Assembly: GCF_010501015.1 (NCBI RefSeq)
Contig: NZ_QVML01000003.1
Coordinates: 1 to 64,000, forward strand
Reading direction: 5' to 3'
DNA length: 64,000 nucleotides
Source of the DNA: Bacteroides sp. 214
GTDB lineage: Bacteria > Bacteroidota > Bacteroidia > Bacteroidales > Bacteroidaceae
Shown here: piece by piece, positions 1 through 7,675 of the stretch
Position numbering within the stretch: position 1 is the stretch's first letter
How the letters are laid out: each line of letters opens with the position of its first letter
Made by a program: the position numbers and the translations under genes
Notes under the pieces: model-generated
Told to the model about the DNA's origin: nothing
The model's database searches: none
What the model saw: only the letters and a program-made list of their open reading frames with translations

Positions 1-884
1 TCTCCCGGTCCGTATTGCTGTGTAACCCGATTAAGTGGCGAAGGCTCATAAACGGGGAATGAGTATGGTTTACTCTCTCCCGGGTAAGTAAATGGAACCT
101 TAGATACTACCGCTGTTGAATCCATAAAAGCGCCATTGTTGCCCGAAGCAACTACGGGCAGCCAACTATTGCTCTCCCTGCCAAAGGGGTCGTATTCCTG
201 ATAGGTCACCAAGTCGGCACCGCTTGGACTTGCCTTTACCTGTACGGTTTGCATAGGACGACCCAGACCATCGAAGTATTGCACATGTTGAATACTCTGG
301 TCGGTATCTATACAATCCACGTAATTCAGAGCCGTGGTAGGTGTAATGGTTAGTATGTAGTTCTTTCCGCTACTTACATTTGCCACAGGAGGCACATACA
401 GTGCTACTCCTGATATAGTAGTGGTAATTATCCCATTACTACTGTATCCTTCGGAAACGACATAATAAGTACCTGCCTGCAAATTTTCTATTCTTAGGAA
501 TGAGTGGCGTGTGTTACCACAAGCTTCTGTGCCCGAATAATCATCGTTGTAATAAAGGCGCTCACCCCATTCATCCAGCAGGTGCAGGTAAGTATCGGAC
601 AACACAGAACCGCAATGTGAAATCGTAACATCCATCGCAGTTTGTGTTGTAAACTCATAAAACACATCGTTGGGCGAACGCAAGGTATAACTATTGGTGT
701 AATTCGCAGTATTGCGTGTGTCGGTAAATGTAAAGGAAGTAGAACCTCCTCCCGCTACAATGGGGTGATCAAAAGTATCGCCCTCAATCCATGCTGCAAC
801 CTCCTCCTTTTCGCCAATAATATGGCAATAACTATTCAGTGAGAAAAATAGAGAGATTATCCAAAGTATATATTTTGTTTTCAT
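1..884 (-). CDS. RHS-type secreted protein, PPC-like region then DUF6443 region, partial (cut by left edge)
   Basis: Open frame read by eye from the ATG at 882-884 to the left edge, so the C-terminal part is missing. About 294 codons are visible. A hydrophobic signal peptide covers roughly residues 1-20. Residues about 65-165 resemble a bacterial pre-peptidase C-terminal (PPC) domain: FYEFTT, LHLLDEWG, NDDYSG and NLQAGTYYVV in order. From about residue 185 comes the DUF6443 pattern that starts many Bacteroidota RHS proteins (VQYFDGLGRPMQTVQVKAS, then YDPFGRES). The missing part would be expected to hold the RHS/YD core and a variable tip; that is inference. It lies 12 bp downstream of the 897-4082 gene on the same strand, so the two are probably co-transcribed. 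The product should be exported. Confidence 0.8.
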   Translation of the reverse strand, partial: MKTKYILWIISLFFSLNSYCHIIGEKEEVAAWIEGDTFDHPIVAGGGSTSFTFTDTRNTANYTNSYTLRSPNDVFYEFTTQTAMDVTISHCGSVLSDTYLHLLDEWGERLYYNDDYSGTEACGNTRHSFLRIENLQAGTYYVVSEGYSSNGIITTTISGVALYVPPVANVSSGKNYILTITPTTALNYVDCIDTDQSIQHVQYFDGLGRPMQTVQVKASPSGADLVTYQEYDPFGRESNSWLPVVASGNNGAFMDSTAVVSKVPFTYPGESKPYSFPVYEPSPLNRVTQQYGPG

Positions 885-896
885 ACATTGTCTGTT

Positions 897-3800
897 TTAA
901 TTTGATGAATTGGCATAATTGTACTCGTAGGCTTCAAGAACCTCCTTACCATTGGTACCCATCATATAGATTTCTTTGAGGCGACCCATAGCATCGTAGG
1001 TGTAATAGGTCGTTATCCCACGTGGGTCGGTAACCGAGGTTACCCCAACCAATGGTTTATATGTATAGGTAGTAACCATAGCATCGGGCATTGTAGAGCG
1101 CAGGTTAGCAAGCGCAGCCATATCCGCGTCCGAAACCACAAACGAAGCAGCAATGCGGTTAATCAATGTTGCTCCTAGTGCAGTTTGAACTTGCGTGTAA
1201 GTTTTCTGGTCAATCACAGCTACGGGCTGGTGATAGGCATTGCGAATATAGACCACCCGTTGGGTTGCATCTTTCGAGGCAGCAATCAACTGGTTATTAC
1301 TGTTGTATTCGTAATTCAAGCGTGTTTCAAGCGTACCATTTCCTATTTGATGCTGAAAAGACAGTGGTGAGAAGACACCAGCAGACCATTGTTTATAATT
1401 GGTTATGGCTTTTTCTACAAAAGTATTGCCTTCGTAAATGCTCTTTTCTATAACCGGCGAAAGGATATTACGAGCTTTCATGCTAGTATAAGGCTCGGTA
1501 TTGTAATGATGTGGATATTTATAACCTACCGAGTTTGTTTTATCATAACTGGCACTTACGGTTTCTTTTATAGGTAGCAAATAAGTTTCGTCATACTCAA
1601 TAGTCTTACTTGTAGTTACTATTCCACCTGGGGTATAGGTTTTGGTCACTTCACCGGTGAGGCGCGAAGCGCCAAGACGGTATTCTTGGTTGATGTAGGC
1701 GAAATCACGCTGATAATGATAATCGGATTGTATGATTTCTTCATCTCTTGCATCACCTCCCTGGGGGAAGTATCCGCCTAATTTGTAATTCCATAATCGA
1801 TTAATCGGCATATCATAGAGAAAACCTTTGTTAAAGCAACTATAGCTATAGGTTGATTCTTCTAAAGGTTGTCCATGTTTATTGAAAACTGTTTTCTTCT
1901 GTAATTGACTTTGGCTTTCTCCAAACTTGGGAGGCAATACATAAATAAACTGTCTTGAATTATTTTCATTTGCACGTAATGGGGTTAGAGTGTGATTATA
2001 TTGGCTAATGTTTGGTATTACCGGGGAGTAAGTGTATTCAACATAGCCTTCATTTACAGACTCGGTTCCTATATATTCCACGACTTTATTATAATAAACA
2101 ATGTTAGAGTGAAAATCGTTAAACTGCCTAGGTAGCACATTTGAATATAAGTAACTAGCATATGTAAAATCCCAGTAAAAGTAAGGTCCAATCCACCCTG
2201 TTGGATCAAACCATTTAAAATGAGCACTTACATATGTTTCATTTATAAAATTTTTAGAGTTCCCATGGGGTGGATAAAGATGAGCTGGCATAACTCCGTA
2301 ACCAATCGAACCTGTGTGCATATCATAGCGAAATGACTTGCGTTCTGATAATCCATTTGTTGATGTTTTATTTTCAACACTTTTAATCCTTAATCCTCCA
2401 CATGGAGTTACTTGGTTGTTATTCCAGTAATAATTGCTTTCATAATCAAAAATACTCTTCCCACCTGTGGGATATTCAATGGATTTAAGCATACAAGTCT
2501 TCATGTCATAAACACTGCTGTTTTTTCCTGTAATAGTTTCACCTATTGTTGTGTTAGTATATTGTGAATAGCTCCCATGAGAAATTGTATGAAAGGGAAC
2601 AGTCTCTCGTATAAGATTATATCCGCCTCGTGAGAAATATCCCCACCAATCCGATTGAGTTTCTGTTTGCACAGTTGAACCGGCAGGGAAAATTTCCGGG
2701 TTATAATAATCAAAACAATATTCTTCTATTATTGATGTCTCATTTTGGGGATTTAATACAGCTAATTTATCTAGCAAAACAGCCTTTTCTTCAATTGTCC
2801 CTGGTATATTAGGCTGTTTATAGATGAATTTTAATTTTCTTATTGGAGTTATTCCTACATTAAATACACTCATTGATGAAATAAACACACTGCCATATAA
2901 ACTTTCATAATCGAACTCTATTCTTCCACCTTTGAACGATATGGAAGACAAATTAGAGTATGCAGAAGGGCCTGAGGGTTGATCAATCGTTACATTGGCC
3001 GGATTTAAATTCATTTCATTATAAAAGAAATCATATGCTGGTTCTTTTATATGTTGTCCTGATGAATAGAAATCATTACTCTCGTACAATAAATCTTTTA
3101 CATCCCATGCTGTGGCTATACGATTTCTAATTCGTAGATTATGCAAGAATTTATACTCAAACAGTATAGTGTCTTTTTTGTTAGCAGATATAATAGCGTT
3201 CAAATTCCAAGTAGTAATAGCATCTGTTGTATAAGTAGCCCAATGATCAATATTCATTTCAGGTATAGCCAAATGAATTGTTTTCCCATAATTATATGTA
3301 ATCCCATTCTCATCTGTAATGGTAAACCGTTGAAATGCCCCTTCAGAAGATGGTCTGCTAATCTCTATTTTTATAGGTTCATAAGGCAATGTTTGTGGAA
3401 TTTTTACTCCTGCACTATCTCTAAGAATAAACTTTCCGGATTTACCCGATGGTAGTTGATAAGAAAATATATCGTATGCTGTATCCATAAATGGGGAAGC
3501 AGGACCTGTATGTTCTGATAATTTATGAAGAAGGAACTGGGGTATAGCCATTTGATATGCTCCTGGTTTCCATAATGTGCCTAAAAGAGTAGATGGATTG
3601 GGAGTATAATAAGGGTCGGCCACTCTGCTATCAAAAGGAAAATGTATACCATGACTCAAATAATTATCATCCGGATATCCTTTCACTTGCCTATTTACTG
3701 AATACGTAGCATCTAATAGCCAACGTACTCCAAGTAATCCCTCCTGCTCATTGGCTCTTAAACCAGAAGCGTGAAATCTTATACTGATTGGTAATTTCAA

Positions 3801-4082
3801 GTGAGGTGTCCTAATTTCATAGAGTGGAATAGATATATTTACCAAACCATTCACCAAATCAACCGGATAATCTCCATACATATTCATCAGTGTAGTTTGT
3901 GGACTAAGCACACTTTCTTTGTAGTTAGGCATTCCTATAGAGGTGGAAGCAGCGCTCTGTTTAGGTACAACCAACGTTGTATCATTTATTTCTTCAACCA
4001 CTTTTTTCTCTGTTTGAGCTATTACTGTGTTTAGCGCAAGCACTATGCATAATAAAACGCAGAGCAAGAATCGTTTCTTCAT
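897..4082 (-). CDS. Large secreted RHS/YD-repeat-like protein
   Basis: 1061 residues with a clear signal peptide (residues 1-22, cleavage near VIAQ). The body is a long beta-rich region full of Tyr and Asn; the C-terminal 60 residues contain a YD-type repeat (RGITTYYTYDAMGRLKEIY). An N-terminal stretch, SIPLYEIRTPHLKLPISIRF, is typical of the large proteins found next to DUF6443/RHS genes in Bacteroidota. No T9SS sorting domain or toxin tip is visible, and the protein stops just after the YD repeat. The neighbour at 1-884 continues the same theme but has its own signal peptide, so this is a two-gene arrangement and not an obvious frameshift. It starts 20 bp after the T9SS gene at 4103-5227. 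Role unknown: surface filament or polymorphic-toxin-like scaffold are options. Confidence 0.8.
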   Translation of the reverse strand: MKKRFLLCVLLCIVLALNTVIAQTEKKVVEEINDTTLVVPKQSAASTSIGMPNYKESVLSPQTTLMNMYGDYPVDLVNGLVNISIPLYEIRTPHLKLPISIRFHASGLRANEQEGLLGVRWLLDATYSVNRQVKGYPDDNYLSHGIHFPFDSRVADPYYTPNPSTLLGTLWKPGAYQMAIPQFLLHKLSEHTGPASPFMDTAYDIFSYQLPSGKSGKFILRDSAGVKIPQTLPYEPIKIEISRPSSEGAFQRFTITDENGITYNYGKTIHLAIPEMNIDHWATYTTDAITTWNLNAIISANKKDTILFEYKFLHNLRIRNRIATAWDVKDLLYESNDFYSSGQHIKEPAYDFFYNEMNLNPANVTIDQPSGPSAYSNLSSISFKGGRIEFDYESLYGSVFISSMSVFNVGITPIRKLKFIYKQPNIPGTIEEKAVLLDKLAVLNPQNETSIIEEYCFDYYNPEIFPAGSTVQTETQSDWWGYFSRGGYNLIRETVPFHTISHGSYSQYTNTTIGETITGKNSSVYDMKTCMLKSIEYPTGGKSIFDYESNYYWNNNQVTPCGGLRIKSVENKTSTNGLSERKSFRYDMHTGSIGYGVMPAHLYPPHGNSKNFINETYVSAHFKWFDPTGWIGPYFYWDFTYASYLYSNVLPRQFNDFHSNIVYYNKVVEYIGTESVNEGYVEYTYSPVIPNISQYNHTLTPLRANENNSRQFIYVLPPKFGESQSQLQKKTVFNKHGQPLEESTYSYSCFNKGFLYDMPINRLWNYKLGGYFPQGGDARDEEIIQSDYHYQRDFAYINQEYRLGASRLTGEVTKTYTPGGIVTTSKTIEYDETYLLPIKETVSASYDKTNSVGYKYPHHYNTEPYTSMKARNILSPVIEKSIYEGNTFVEKAITNYKQWSAGVFSPLSFQHQIGNGTLETRLNYEYNSNNQLIAASKDATQRVVYIRNAYHQPVAVIDQKTYTQVQTALGATLINRIAASFVVSDADMAALANLRSTMPDAMVTTYTYKPLVGVTSVTDPRGITTYYTYDAMGRLKEIYMMGTNGKEVLEAYEYNYANSSN

Positions 4083-4102
4083 GTTGTTTTGTTTTTGTTG
4101 TT

Positions 4103-5227
4103 CTATTTCTTTATAATCTTTCTACTTATCATCTCCGTACCAACCACCATATTGAGCAGGTAGTTCCCCTGAGGCAGGTCGGAGCAATTAATTACCTCAG
4201 TGTGATAGCCACTCGGCTGGTTCTTTAAGCCTGTAGTGTATCCAAGTCGCCCTTGCATAGTGTACAGATAAATAGTAACAGGTGCATCTTCCATCAATTC
4301 ATACTCTACGGTTAATTCATTCTCCACCGGATTAGGATACGCCTTCACACGCAATTTTACCGATTCCATCGGGTTTTCAGAATCTCGTTCCCGTTGTTTG
4401 ATATTCCACAAACTATCCAATATAGCTACGTTCTCCGGGTCGCTGTCTAAATAGTAATGTTCCTGTGGCGGATAGTAGAATGCCGTAGTAAAGTTCTCCA
4501 AGCTATCGCCCAAGTGCACCGCGCGGATAGTTTCGAACACCGGGTAGCGGTATCCTTTGGAGTACCACTTATGGGTTTCCAGTATGCGGTTGGAAAAGAG
4601 TTCTGTACTGTCAGCCGTCTGTATAGGTTCCATAATCAATCGGGTACTCTTTACACGAAGCACTGTGAGGGTGTCGCCATCGGGCAGGTACATCTCACCG
4701 AAAGCATCAGCGTGGATGCGTACCGTACCTTTGGCGCGGATATCCATCAACCCTGAGTAAAGACCGTGGGAATCGTACGAGGCGGTGATAACATCGCCAT
4801 AATCGAAGGGGAAGTTCAGTTCGGGAAGCGGGGTGTCGTAGTGCAGGTGGGTGTTGGGGTTTTCGTGTCCCAACTGTTGCAGGGAGTCACCGCGAAGCAG
4901 GTAGTAATACATCGTGTAGTGTTCCATACCGATGATGGGGCGGAGTGTGTTGTCGTCCATCCGTAGAGTGTCACAGCCCATCACGTAGAGGCTGTCGCCC
5001 ACTGTGCCGGGCAGAAAGTAAGAGAGTTTGTACTCGGGATTCACAGCAGTAAGCTCGCTGAAGTCCCACACAAGGTTAGCGCCTGCCTTGCCGGGAGGTT
5101 GGTAGCGCACTTGTTGCTTGATGATTTCGTCGCCCGGGCGCATGGAATTGTAAGTGGTGCGGAGCTGGGCGGAAACGGAAAGGTACGACAATAGGAATAC
5201 AATGAAAATTGCGTTTTTGTGTTTCAT
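4103..5227 (-). CDS. Secreted protein with T9SS type A C-terminal sorting domain
   Basis: 374 residues. A signal peptide covers residues 1-20 (MKHKNAIFIVFLLSYLSVSA). Residues about 21-285 form a soluble region I cannot assign to a family. The last 80 residues are a type A T9SS sorting domain, with the hallmark VKAYPNPVENELTVEY, then YTMQGRL, LPQGNYLLNMV and a basic end (RKIIKK). The protein should cross the outer membrane by the type IX pathway and be anchored or released at the surface. It is the first gene of the minus-strand set leading into the two RHS-like genes. I found no TAnnTTTG promoter on the minus strand in the 170 bp upstream. Substrate or partner unknown; it may be exported together with the RHS-like products. 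Confidence 0.85.
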   Translation of the reverse strand: MKHKNAIFIVFLLSYLSVSAQLRTTYNSMRPGDEIIKQQVRYQPPGKAGANLVWDFSELTAVNPEYKLSYFLPGTVGDSLYVMGCDTLRMDDNTLRPIIGMEHYTMYYYLLRGDSLQQLGHENPNTHLHYDTPLPELNFPFDYGDVITASYDSHGLYSGLMDIRAKGTVRIHADAFGEMYLPDGDTLTVLRVKSTRLIMEPIQTADSTELFSNRILETHKWYSKGYRYPVFETIRAVHLGDSLENFTTAFYYPPQEHYYLDSDPENVAILDSLWNIKQRERDSENPMESVKLRVKAYPNPVENELTVEYELMEDAPVTIYLYTMQGRLGYTTGLKNQPSGYHTEVINCSDLPQGNYLLNMVVGTEMISRKIIKK

Positions 5228-5391
5228 AATAATAAAGAATTACTATGGTAATAATAAAGAATGTCAGGTAATTAATCTCTCCGAATAAGAGATTACAAAA
5301 AGAGTGTTCCCATGTGGGATAGTTTCAGTTCAATAAAGACAAAGAATCTGCTTGGAGAGTTTTGTCATTGTGGTGTTTTTCTTGTTTATCT

Positions 5392-5507
5392 CAGTCTTGT
5401 TAAATTGTTGATACTTTTTTGATGTTAATACTAATTTACAGTTCTTGAATTAATCCGTTTGCAATTTAGCGATATATTTTGAATATGCAACTATTTTTAA
5501 TGATTTA
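5392..5507. repeat. Dispersed intergenic repeat K, copy 1
   Basis: This AT-rich segment aligns with 57058-57178 with a few small indels. Shared blocks in order include TAAATTGTTGAT, TAATACTAATTTA, TTGAATTAAT, GCAATTTAG and TTTTGAATA. Both copies lie shortly upstream of a minus-strand gene start (5227 and 57008). No coding potential was seen. Its role is unknown; it could be a regulatory module carried by both genes or a remnant of a non-autonomous element. Confidence 0.65.
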
Positions 5508-5583
5508 TTTGTAAAGGAAAGCTTTTTCCTAAAAAACAGTAGTAAGAACTTGCATCTCGTGCTCTATTCAAACGCCCTCAATG

Positions 5584-5815
5584 GTAAATATTATTTATAC
5601 TCCAAAACATCCTGCAAACCGCCACTTACAAATGCTGCATTTGTCGTGATCGAAATGCTGCATTTCGATGAAGTGGTTTGCTGCATTTCGAAGTCATTAA
5701 ATGCAGCATTTACAAAAAGCCCCTTCACAGTGTCTTCTGAACTGGGTTGTTTGTAAACAATTCGCAATTTCTGCAAGTTTTATTGGCAACAAAAGTTAAG
5801 ATAATATTTTACATG
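5584..5815. repeat. Dispersed repeat E, copy 1, containing a 23-bp phased array of CTGCATTT
   Basis: About 232 bp that aligns almost end to end with 35490-35720. Both begin GTAAATATTATTTATA and end TTTACATG. Inside, the word CTGCATTT (or CAGCATTT) starts at 5635, 5658, 5681 and 5704, exactly 23 bp apart. With its flanks it forms the 13-bp palindrome-like AAATGCNGCATTT. The 15-bp fillers differ between units, so this is not a simple tandem duplication, and a 23-bp step cannot be an in-frame protein repeat. Confidence 0.75.
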
Positions 5816-5852
5816 ACTTGAAGTCTTTCAGCGTAGTGAAGCAAGTGAAGTA

Positions 5853-5930
5853 GCAGAGTAAATTCAGTCTTGATCTTTTCTTTTTTGCTATCTTTTTCCT
5901 TTTGTATCAAGACAAAAGAAAAAAGTAGAA
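5853..5930. repeat. Dispersed repeat J, copy 1 (TTTTCTTTTG / CAAAAGAAAA type)
   Basis: 78 bp nearly identical to 58595-58672, same length and orientation. It carries TAAATTCAG, CTTGATCTTTTC and the inverted pair CTTTTG...CAAAAG. From memory, closely similar A/T-rich palindromic repeats that read CTTGATGCAAAAGAAAA are widespread between genes of Bacteroidota. It ends 10 bp before the corA -7 element, so it lies where the corA -33 element should be. Confidence 0.7.
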
Positions 5931-5940
5931 TATAATTCTT

Positions 5941-5948
5941 TATCTTTG
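5941..5948 (+). promoter_or_regulatory. Putative corA promoter, -7 element
   Basis: TATCTTTG matches the Bacteroidota -7 consensus TAnnTTTG exactly. No TTTG lies at the expected 19-21 nt upstream. Transcription would begin near 5954, giving a leader of about 120 nt before corA. Confidence 0.55.
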
Positions 5949-5973
5949 CCCCGCTTTTAAATAAATTAAAATC

Positions 5974-6015
5974 ATGGACGACCATTCGCGACCGTACAAT
6001 TACAGTATTAACTAA
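5974..6015 (+). CDS. Candidate 13-residue leader peptide upstream of corA
   Basis: ATG at 5974, stop TAA at 6013-6015. The peptide reads MDDHSRPYNYSIN. It begins about 20 nt after the predicted transcription start and ends just before the hairpin at 6016-6052. Leader peptides rich in acidic residues and proline (MgtL, CorL of enterobacteria) control Mg2+ transporter genes by ribosome destabilisation or stalling; the DD and RP here make a similar role conceivable, but this is inference from position and composition. There is no visible Shine-Dalgarno site. Confidence 0.4.
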   Translation: MDDHSRPYNYSIN

Positions 6016-6052
6016 GCGAACGGAGCCATCAGCAACTTGATGCCTCTGTTCG
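6016..6052 (+). promoter_or_regulatory. corA leader hairpin with a competing alternative pairing
   Basis: Stem CGAACgGAGccATCA / TGATgcCTCtGTTCG with loop GCAACT (6017-6052). The 5' strand of this stem (GCGAACGG, 6016-6023) can instead pair with CCATTCGC at 5982-5989 inside the leader reading frame (7 of 8 pairs). The two pairings are mutually exclusive, as in attenuators. The hairpin ends 10 nt before a strong ribosome binding site, AAAGGAGG at 6063-6070. Confidence 0.5.
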
Positions 6053-6075
6053 GAAATTAACGAAAGGAGGCAACA

Positions 6076-7002
6076 ATGAGAACTTTTCTTTATTGCAACA
6101 CCGGCTTTGAGCAAAAACCGGAGTGGATACCAAACTGCTGGATTAACATCGAATGCCCCGATGCCGGCGATCTGAATTACTTAATTAACGAACTTAAAGT
6201 ACCCGAGTCTTTCCTGAAAGATATTTCGGATATTGACGAGCGTCCCCGCCTGGAGACAGAGGGCAACTGGCTACTCACTATCTTCCGCGTACCTATTCCG
6301 AACCAAAAGGAAGACACGCCCTTTACCACTGTTCCCATTGGAGTGCTTACCAACGACGACCTTATCATATCCGTATGCTATCACCAAACGGAGATGATAC
6401 CCGATTTCATTCGATACTCGCTTCGCAAAGAGATACAGGTGCGCAACAAGCTCGACTTGATTCTACGCCTACTCCACTCCTCTTCCGTATGGTTTTTGAA
6501 GTATCTAAAACAAATACAAATTGACGTGAAGAGGGCCGAAAGAGAATTAGAAAAGAGTATTCGCAACGAAGATCTAACCCGATTGATGAAGTTACAAAGC
6601 ACAATGGTTTACTTCAACACCTCTATCCGGGGTAATCAAGTAGTTACCAATCGGTTGCACAACATATTCAGTGATACGGATTTCTTAGATAAAGACCTCT
6701 ACGAAGATGTACTCATTGAGCAGGAACAGGCATACAGTACTGTAAAAATATACAGCGACATTCTTACGGGAACGATGGATGCCTTCGCTTCCATTATCTC
6801 CAACAATGTAGGAACCATTATGAAACGCATGACCAGCATCTCCATCATTTTGATGGTACCTACGCTGATTGCGAGTTTCTATGGCATGAATGTAGATGTT
6901 TATGTAGACCACATTCCGCATGCCTTTGCGCTGATAGTTGTAGCCTCTATTGTACTATCGGCATCAGCATTCTTTGTCTTTAAAAAGATAAAGTGGTTTT
7001 AA
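6076..7002 (+). CDS. corA: CorA-family divalent metal ion transporter
   Basis: 308 residues, usual length for CorA. The N-terminal 200 residues are the cytoplasmic domain; a long charged helix follows ([14 protein letters not shown], then [13 protein letters not shown]). Two membrane segments lie at about 250-272 and 282-303, and the family signature YGMN ends the first ([12 protein letters not shown]). The pentameric inner-membrane channel moves Mg2+, in some members Co2+ or Ni2+. The start ATG at 6076 is fixed by a strong AAAGGAGG site, which is unusual in this phylum. Upstream lie a -7 element, a possible leader peptide and a hairpin, which suggests control at the leader. The stop codon overlaps that of the convergent rnhB by 4 nt. 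Confidence 0.93.
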   Translation: MRTFLYCNTGFEQKPEWIPNCWINIECPDAGDLNYLINELKVPESFLKDISDIDERPRLETEGNWLLTIFRVPIPNQKEDTPFTTVPIGVLTNDDLIISVCYHQTEMIPDFIRYSLRKEIQVRNKLDLILRLLHSSSVWFLKYLKQIQIDVKRAERELEKSIRNEDLTRLMKLQSTMVYFNTSIRGNQVVTNRLHNIFSDTDFLDKDLYEDVLIEQEQAYSTVKIYSDILTGTMDAFASIISNNVGTIMKRMTSISIILMVPTLIASFYGMNVDVYVDHIPHAFALIVVASIVLSASAFFVFKKIKWF

Positions 7003-7601
7003 AAAGGAATCTGTAGTTGCCCATTGCCCAAGAGGTTGAAGGTAACACGATGATAAGGAGTAACACCGTGTTCTGCAATAGCAGCGCGGTGTTTTTTTGT
7101 AGGGTAACCTTTGTTGCTGTTCCAATCATAATAAGGATACTCCTGGTGTAGTGCATTCATATAATCATCACGGTAAGTCTTCGCCAAAACAGAAGCAGCA
7201 GCAATCGACAGGTATTTTCCATCGCCCTTTATAACCGTAGTATGAGGTATCTCTTTGTATCTGTTGAAACGGTTTCCGTCGATAAGTAGGTGCTGAGGAA
7301 TAACAGACAGCTTCTCGATGGCACGATGCATCGCCAGAAAAGAGGCATTAAGAATGTTTATCTTGTCAATCTCTTCAGGAAGAACAATACCAACACCGTA
7401 CGAAACCGCTTCTTTTTCTATAACCGGGCGCAGAAGATAGCGTTGCTTCTCGGTAAGTTGCTTGGAGTCATTAAGGAGTTCGTTCTCGAAATCTTTGGGA
7501 AGAATAACGGCAGCAGCAAATACAGCGCCTGCAAGGCAACCACGTCCGGCTTCGTCGCAACCGGCTTCGATGAGGTCTTTATGTAGGTAAGGGAGTAACA
7601 T
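6999..7601 (-). CDS. rnhB: Ribonuclease HII
   Basis: 200 residues. It cuts the RNA strand of RNA-DNA hybrids and removes single ribonucleotides from DNA. The metal-binding signature GCDEAGRG is at residues 14-21, with downstream LIDGNRF (Asp) and [13 protein letters not shown] (Asp) completing the acidic set. Length fits the family. The ATG at 7601 follows the -7 motif TACCTTTG (7607-7614, minus strand) by only 5 nt, so the mRNA may be nearly leaderless. The 3' end overlaps corA by 4 nt. A second, unrelated RNase H gene is at 61070-61690. Confidence 0.95.
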   Translation of the reverse strand: MLLPYLHKDLIEAGCDEAGRGCLAGAVFAAAVILPKDFENELLNDSKQLTEKQRYLLRPVIEKEAVSYGVGIVLPEEIDKINILNASFLAMHRAIEKLSVIPQHLLIDGNRFNRYKEIPHTTVIKGDGKYLSIAAASVLAKTYRDDYMNALHQEYPYYDWNSNKGYPTKKHRAAIAEHGVTPYHRVTFNLLGNGQLQIPF

Positions 7602-7606
7602 ACATG

Positions 7607-7614
7607 CAAAGGTA
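7607..7614 (-). promoter_or_regulatory. Putative rnhB promoter, -7 element
   Basis: On the minus strand this reads TACCTTTG, an exact TAnnTTTG match. It ends 5 nt before the rnhB ATG, which predicts a leaderless or nearly leaderless transcript. No -33 TTTG was found. Confidence 0.45.
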
Positions 7615-7622
7615 AAGAAAAA

Positions 7623-7655
7623 AATCAGCCCGAAACGATAGGTTCCGGGCTGATT
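7623..7655 (-). terminator. Intrinsic terminator of hppA
   Basis: Perfect 10-bp stem AATCAGCCCG / CGGGCTGATT around a 13-nt loop. On the minus strand it is followed directly by a run of T (reverse complement of GAAAAAAA at 7618-7625). It sits 20 nt after the hppA stop. Confidence 0.8.
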
Positions 7656-7675
7656 GTAAGTAACTCTCTATTTTA

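Larger units (their letters stand above)
5228..5973. other. Repeat-rich intergenic region between divergent genes
   Basis: 746 bp between the start of the T9SS gene (minus) and the corA leader (plus). It holds, in order: 5228-5391 where I see nothing definite; dispersed repeat K (5392-5507); a 76-bp filler; dispersed repeat E with its 23-bp phased array (5584-5815); repeat J (5853-5930); and the corA -7 element (5941-5948). Short frames across it are chance readings of the palindromic repeats. Confidence 0.7.

Noticed and set aside
1..4082. The two RHS-like genes as one gene broken by a frameshift
   Set aside because: Each begins with its own ATG and a complete signal peptide, and the upstream one has a proper stop, so two genes are more likely.
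5591..6114. Short minus-strand reading frames across the spacer before corA
   Set aside because: They run through repeats E and J and the corA leader; composition follows the palindromes and no start or conserved feature supports them.
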